Notes under the pieces: generated by a model
Database searches by the model: none
What the model saw: the letters and a program-made list of their open reading frames with translations, nothing else
What the model was told of the DNA's origin: nothing
In this document: piece by piece, positions 12,880 through 13,465 of the stretch
Position numbering within the stretch: the stretch's first letter is position 1
Layout of the letters: every line of letters begins with the position of its first letter
Assembly (NCBI GenBank): GCA_964611805.1
Contig: CAZTBG010000052.1
Location: 1 to 13,465, forward strand
DNA length: 13,465 nucleotides
Direction: 5' to 3'
Source of the DNA: W589 sp964611805
GTDB lineage: Bacteria; Chloroflexota; Dehalococcoidia; Dehalococcoidales; Fen-1064
Made by a program: the position numbers and the translations under genes

Positions 12880-13465
12880 TCAGCCGATTATCGATTCCAT
12901 AGTGAGGGCAGGATGCCCCTTTTCCGTGAGGAAGGGTAGAATCTCTTCCTCAGTTGTGCCAACCGTTTCGTCGGCAATCATATCAGGCAGATTGGGCACA
13001 CCCATTTCCTCTGCCCTGGCCTTAAGCCGTTCGGCGATTTCCTCTTTCAGCATCTTGGGCATCCAGACCATCCGCAACAGACCACCATCGCCGATGAGGA
13101 ACTTCCTCTGGCAGATGTTATATTTACCGTGACCTACAAAGCCTGGGGTGCTGATACCACCACCAATTGTACCGGCCAGCGTAGTGAACTTCATGCCACA
13201 GGGTGTCATCTGGGTAAACTCGCGGTTCACCGTCATCACACCGTTGCACATCGGCAGAATGGCAGCAATGCACTCGCAGCAGCCGCAGGTGGTCATCGGG
13301 TCATAAACGATGCTGTAGAAGTTGTAGTGGTCAATCTTACCACGTGAGGCCTGGAAGACGAAGTCGTTTACACCCTTCCACTGCCCAAGTTTGGTATCTA
13401 GTGTCTCACCCTTCTCCACCGGCTGGTTGGGTCCGGTGGGGTTAATCTCGAAAGAGGCTTTGCAG
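12880..13465 (-). CDS. acsB: Acetyl-CoA synthase, C-terminal part (cut by window edge)
   Basis: The frame is open to the right edge, and 194 residues are visible, starting inside 'FEINPTGPNQPVEKGETLD'. AcsB condenses the methyl group from the corrinoid protein with CO and CoA into acetyl-CoA at the Ni-Ni-[4Fe-4S] A-cluster. The Cys-Gly-Cys that holds the distal nickel is visible at 60-62 of the fragment ('TTCGCCECIAAILPMCNG'), matching Cys595-Gly596-Cys597 of the Moorella enzyme. The remaining distance to the C terminus (about 134 residues) also matches it. 'TPCGMKFTTLAGTIGGG' and 'GDGGLLRMVWMPKMLKEE' are further hallmarks. The cysteines binding the [4Fe-4S] cluster lie upstream, outside the window. 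An internal GTG at 13419 is not the real start. Confidence 0.95.
   Translation of the reverse strand, partial: CKASFEINPTGPNQPVEKGETLDTKLGQWKGVNDFVFQASRGKIDHYNFYSIVYDPMTTCGCCECIAAILPMCNGVMTVNREFTQMTPCGMKFTTLAGTIGGGISTPGFVGHGKYNICQRKFLIGDGGLLRMVWMPKMLKEEIAERLKARAEEMGVPNLPDMIADETVGTTEEEILPFLTEKGHPALTMESIIG

Overview
The window looks like part of a chromosome of an anaerobic, non-model bacterium. The best guess is a Chloroflexota lineage related to Dehalococcoidia. This rests on the gene complement: an acetyl-CoA synthase/corrinoid protein cluster followed by a DUF3786 gene, plus an ATP-dependent 2-hydroxyacyl-CoA dehydratase/benzoyl-CoA reductase-type operon. The taxonomic guess is inference from protein resemblance, not from a marker gene. 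By eye, the left end (about 1-1000) is clearly AT-rich, while the two metabolic operons are GC-richer.

Layout. (1) 1-1703, plus strand: a possible tail of a gene at the edge, a pyridoxamine-5'-phosphate-oxidase-like FMN-binding protein, a gene-free stretch of about 310 bp, and a class I SAM-dependent methyltransferase. (2) 1831-7339, minus strand: a tight five-gene operon, read right to left. It encodes a family III CoA-transferase, two unequal subunits of the BcrB/BcrC (HgdA/HgdB) iron-sulfur family, and two tandem, non-identical BadF/BcrA-type ATPases (activases). An extended -10 promoter candidate lies about 80 bp upstream of the first gene. (3) 7551-8805: an intact-looking IS481-family insertion sequence with 36-bp imperfect terminal inverted repeats. 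(4) 8806-9277: a repeat-rich spacer with a 28-nt perfect palindrome, two further strong hairpins and a possible 50-codon small ORF on the minus strand. (5) 9278-9838, plus strand: an unrecognised membrane-anchored protein. (6) 9867-13465, minus strand: the Wood-Ljungdahl carbonyl-branch cluster acsB (cut by the window edge), acsC and acsE, then a DUF3786 gene separated from acsE by a large nested hairpin.

How they may work together. The CoA-transferase would load CoA onto an acid. The two ATPases would hydrolyse ATP to drive low-potential electrons into the two iron-sulfur subunits, which would reduce (or dehydrate) the acyl-CoA. Two different ATPases next to two different large subunits is the layout of class I benzoyl-CoA reductases (Bcr/Bad/Bzd), not of the usual single-activator 2-hydroxyacyl-CoA dehydratases. 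The acs cluster would make acetyl-CoA from a methyl-corrinoid and CO, or cleave it. The two modules could therefore be the two ends of an anaerobic acid or aromatic degradation route, but no ring hydratase or beta-oxidation gene is in the window to prove it. The reductase-like operon is the strongest candidate for unusual biology here.
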